From Cornus controversa (lineage: Eukaryota; Streptophyta; Magnoliopsida; Cornales; Cornaceae), in assembly GCA_026545225.1 (NCBI GenBank), contig CM048846.1, positions 84,709,270 through 84,773,269 on the forward strand: a stretch of DNA of 64,000 nt. The letters are read 5' to 3'. The position numbers were made by a program, and so were the translations under genes. This document shows, piece by piece, positions 60,866 to 64,000 of the stretch (positions are counted from its first letter, which is position 1; every line of letters starts with the position of its first letter). Below the pieces are notes generated by a model. The model was not told the DNA's origin. It did not search any database and saw only the letters and a program-made list of their open reading frames with translations.

Positions 60866-61235
60866 AAGCAGCCGAGCAGGGGCGAGGGTTGTTTGTTCTT
60901 TGGAAAGGGAAAAAGTAAAGTTTTCTTTCTTTTTTTTGTTTTGTATAAGGCTGTAATTGACTTGATGATAGAAACAAAAAAAAGTTGACTTATATATTAT
61001 TAATATATTAGTATTACTGTAAGTTAGTGTGTATTAGTGTATATATATAATATATATTATAATCATTGATATAGATATTACTTGACATATACAATATACC
61101 ATTAATCTATTAATATATAATATATTAGTAGCAGAAACTAGAAACTGGGGGGGCTGTTAATGGTATATATATATTATATTTCATATATTATATATATGTA
61201 CTACTTATTTTAAAAAAATTTGGGGGGGCCATGTA

Positions 61236-62290
61236 TCAACTAATTCATGCAAGAAGCATGTTTTAGAAAAATTTCCTGCTTTCTCTTCTGAGTTATATTT
61301 TATGAATATAAGAGCAATTGAAGCACATGTAATGATGCACCAGAAGTGCTCTGACCCAAAAAAATTTATATTATGGCATAATCGCCTTAGGCATCCTGGG
61401 TCAACAATAATACGCCGAATTATTGAAAATTCAAATGGGCATCCATTAAAGAATCAGAAAATTCTTTTAACAAGTGATTATACATGCACTACAGACTCAC
61501 AAGAAAAGTTAATTGTGAGGTCATCTCCTTCAAAAGTTGTTGTTGAATCCCCTTATCTCTTACAAAGAATCTACGGGGATATATGTGGGCCTATTCACCC
61601 ATCATGTGGATCATTTCGTTATTTTATGATTTTAATTAATGCCTCAACTCGATGGTCCCATGTTTGTTTACTTTCTACTCGAAATGTATTATTTGCTAGA
61701 ATTTTGGCCCAAATAATTCATTTACGAGCACAATTCCAGGATTATCCAATCAAGGCAATTCGTCTCGATAATGCCGGAGAATTTACATCTCAAACTTTCA
61801 ATGACTATTGCATGTCTATTGGCACTGATGTTGAACACCCTGTTACACACACTCGTACTCAAAATGGTCTAGCAGAGTCTTTTATAAAACGTCTTCAATT
61901 GATTGTCAAACCATTCCTTATGAGAACAAAACTCCTTGTGTCAGCCTAGGGACATGCCATATTGCATGTAGCATCATTAGTTCGTATTAGACCAACTGCT
62001 TACCATAGTTTTCACCTCTACAACTTATGGTTGGTCAACAATCAAATATCTCTCACTTATGAGTTTTTGGTTGTTCTGTTTTTGTGCCTATTACACCACC
62101 ACAACGAACAAAAATAGGCCCTCAGCGTAGACTTAGAATTTATGTAGGTTTTGACTCTTCATCTATCATTAGATATCTTGAACCTATGACAAAAGATTTG
62201 TTTAAAGCAAGATTTGCTGATTGTCATTTTGATGAGGTGGTATTCCCACCATTAGGAGGAGAAATGATACAACCTGAACAATAGCATGAA
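61236..62290 (+). pseudogene. Copia pre-integrase and integrase
   Basis: The frame resumes as KKHVLEKFPAFSSELYFMNI. The GAG-pre-integrase HNRLRHPGSTIIRRIIE follows, then YTCTTDSQEK where a second Cys of the HHCC finger is expected but missing. The integrase core has IYGDICGPIHPSCGSFRYF (first Asp), AIRLDNAGEFTSQTFNDYC (second Asp) and TQNGLAESFIKRLQ (Glu), so all three DDE residues are present. A stop at 61947 follows LLVSA. After it the frame reads on as GHAILHVASLVRIRPTAYH and, from 62084, PITPPQRTKIGPQRRLRIYV. Confidence 0.85.
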
Positions 62291-62356
62291 ATCACTTGGA
62301 ATGCCACGGCATTATCATATAATCAAAGATAACTTGAAGTTAAGAGGATCATTCAT

Positions 62357-63832
62357 TTGCAATGTATTGTCAATCAATTGTCAGATGCATTTACTGATAC
62401 AAATAAAGTGATACAATCTCATATCCCTGCTGCCAATTTTCCAGCACGAATAGATGTCCCTGTTGGACAATCTATAAGTATTGTAGCAGATGCATCTAAA
62501 ACACGCCTAAAGTGTGGGAGACCCATTGGTGCAAAAGATATTGTTCCTCGAAAGAGGAAAGTACAAAAGAAAGTAGATAAAGAAAATGGTACTCCTGAGG
62601 ATGTCATACTTACAAAGGGAGCAATAATAGCCCTTGAAGAAATAATAGTCCTTGATAAGGCAAAAAAAGAGGTAGTTATACCTAAAAATGATAAGATATC
62701 AATAAATTATGCAAAGAGATGGAATAGAAATGAAGTTCTTGTCGACAACATATTCTCTTTTGCAGTTGCTCTTGATATTGCAAGAGATAATAAGGATCCA
62801 GAATCTCAATACATCAATGAATGTCAACGCAGAAATGATTGGCTAAAATGGAAAGAGGCAATACAGGCGGAATTAAATTCACTGGCAAAACGTGAAGCAT
62901 TTGGACCAGTAATCCAGACCCCTGGAGGTGTCAAGCCTGTAGGGTACAAATGGGTATTTGTACGGAAAAGAAATGAAAAAAATGAAATTATGAGATACAA
63001 AGCCCGCTTAGTGGCACAAGCTTTCTCACAGAGGCCTAGTATTGACTATGAGGAGACATACTATCCAGTAATAGATGCAATTACATTCCGATTCCTAATT
63101 AATTTGGCAGTCATAGAAAGGCTAAATATGCATCTAATGGACATGGTTACAGCATATTTATATGGATCACTTGATAGTGATATTTATATGAAAATCCCTG
63201 AAGGATTTCAAATGCCTGAAGCAATAGCTTCAAAATCACGGTCGATGTACTCAATCAAGTTACAACAATCGTTGTACGAATTAAAGCAGTCTGGACGCAT
63301 ATGGTACAATTGCCTTAGCGAGTACTTACTAAAAAAAGGATATGTAAATAATCTAATCTGTCCATGTGTTTTCATTAAAAAATCAGGATCTGGATTTGTA
63401 ATTATAGCAGTATATGTTGATGATTTAAATCTCGTGGAAACTCTTGATGAGCTCACCACGACTGCTGATTATTTAAAGAAAGAATTCGAAATAAAAGGGC
63501 TTGGAAAAACAAAATTTTGCCTCGAATTACAGATTGAGCATTTACCAAGCGGAATTCTTATCCATCAGTCAACATATACAGAAAAAGTTCTAAAGCGATT
63601 CTATATGGATAAAGCTCATCCATTAAGTTCTCCAATAGTCGTCCGATCGCTTGATGTGAAGAAAGATCCATTTCGTCCTCGAGAAGATAATGAAGAATTG
63701 TTTGGTCCTGAAATTCCATATTTAAGTGCTATTAGTGCGCTGATATACCTAGCAAATTACACACGATCAGACATAGCTTTTCCAATCAACTTACTAGCAC
63801 GGTACAGTTCTGCACCAACCCGCAGACATTAG
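62357..63832 (+). pseudogene. Copia reverse transcriptase
   Basis: An open stretch of 491 codons. After a linker (HIPAANFPARIDVPVGQS) the RT domain begins at NDWLKWKEAIQAELNSL. It contains YKWVFVRKRNEKNEIMRYKA, the catalytic DMVTAYLYGSLD block, LQQSLYELKQSGRIWY, IAVYVDDLNLVE (the YVDD box, about residue 353) and LEIKGLGKTKF-type sequence, then ISALIYLANYTRSDIAF. The RT motifs look intact. The frame stops at 63830-63832, where copia elements usually continue into RNase H, and it is part of a larger pol whose upstream portion is broken. Confidence 0.88.
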
Positions 63833-64000
63833 AATGAAGTCAAGCATATAATGAGATATCTTCGTGGGACCACTGATATGGGATTATTTTATTCAAATAA
63901 ATCAAAATCCCAGTTAGTTGGATATGCAGATGCAAGATATCTTTTTTATCCACATAAAGCTCGATCACAGACAGGATATGTATTTACTTGTGGTGACACT
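63833..64000 (+). pseudogene. Copia RNase H, partial at window edge
   Basis: After the stop the same frame continues NEVKHIMRYLRGTTDMGLFY, then SQLVGYADARYLFYPHKARS and QTGYVFTCGDT. This is the beginning of the copia RNase H domain (GYADA with the first catalytic Asp; SQTGYVF). It runs off the window end. Confidence 0.85.

Larger units (their letters stand above)
56436..61230 (-). mobile_element. hAT transposon inserted in the copia element
   Basis: The left terminus CAGGGGCGGAGCAAGGAATC is typical of plant hAT elements of the TTF-zinc-finger/DUF4371 group, followed by a G run (56463-56470). The copia frame stops at the left end and resumes just after a G-run TTTGGGGGGGCC at 61220-61230. The expected right terminal inverted repeat (ending in GCTCCGCCCCTG) is absent, so the right end seems truncated. 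The left flank is TCTATGCA and the right flank ATGTATCA, so no clean 8-bp duplication remains. It encodes a broken transposase on the minus strand and carries a MITE. Confidence 0.85.
54895..64000 (+). mobile_element. Ty1/copia retrotransposon, degenerate, runs off the window
   Basis: The order gag, zinc knuckle, protease, GAG-pre-integrase, integrase, reverse transcriptase and RNase H on the + strand is the Ty1/copia order. The element starts near AACACGTTATCAGGACGAG (54894-54912), a plausible LTR-end plus primer-binding site, though no complete 5' LTR was delimited. A hAT element of about 4.8 kb (56436-61230) splits it between protease and pre-integrase. In-frame stops and frameshifts occur in gag, integrase and RT. 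The 3' LTR lies beyond the window. Confidence 0.85.

Overview
This is a nuclear segment of a flowering-plant genome, most likely a eudicot. The evidence is AT-rich sequence, spliced genes with GT-AG introns, plant-specific gene families (KANADI; plastid shikimate-kinase-like) and dense plant transposable elements (Ty1/copia, Ty3/gypsy of Tat type, LINE, hAT, MULE and PIF/Harbinger MITEs, TRIMs). Only two host protein-coding genes can be supported, both on the + strand. All other coding-like sequence is transposon-derived and mostly decayed.

Layout. 1-8.5 kb: intergenic DNA with several MITEs, SINE-like pieces and a local duplication. 8.5-14 kb: a complete six-exon KANADI gene closest to KAN2, a GARP transcription factor for abaxial organ identity, behind a CT-repeat-rich leader. 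14.3-17.2 kb: a TRIM-like remnant and a minus-strand LINE fragment carrying a hAT MITE. 17.2-29.75 kb: a minus-strand Ty3/gypsy Tat-type element (LTR, PBS, gag, protease, RT, RNase H, integrase). It has an opposite-strand extra ORF and a tandem-repeat block past the integrase. Its integrase is split by another LTR-element remnant, which itself carries a GGAACC-rich hAT MITE. 29.75-42 kb: intergenic DNA with a ~58-60 bp minisatellite, a 19-bp G run, TA microsatellites, a Tourist-like MITE and a stretch resembling organellar (mitochondrial) DNA. 42.4-48.7 kb: an eight-exon gene for an inactive shikimate-kinase-like protein (SKL2 type: CS domain plus a kinase fold without P-loop) with a predicted plastid transit peptide. 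One intron appears to be GC-AG, and the longest intron holds an intact small TRIM. 49.2-54.9 kb: foldback/MULE-type MITEs, a second TRIM, short tandem duplications, another hAT MITE and a 77-bp-arm hairpin. 54.9-64 kb: a + strand Ty1/copia element running off the window end, split in its protease/pre-integrase region by a minus-strand hAT transposon, which is in turn split by a second GGAACC-rich MITE.

The two host genes show no functional link. The most informative content is the insertion stratigraphy, with clean target-site duplications that I could read for several elements. I saw no CRISPR array, rRNA gene or convincing tRNA gene. I did not find a clearly new biological system.
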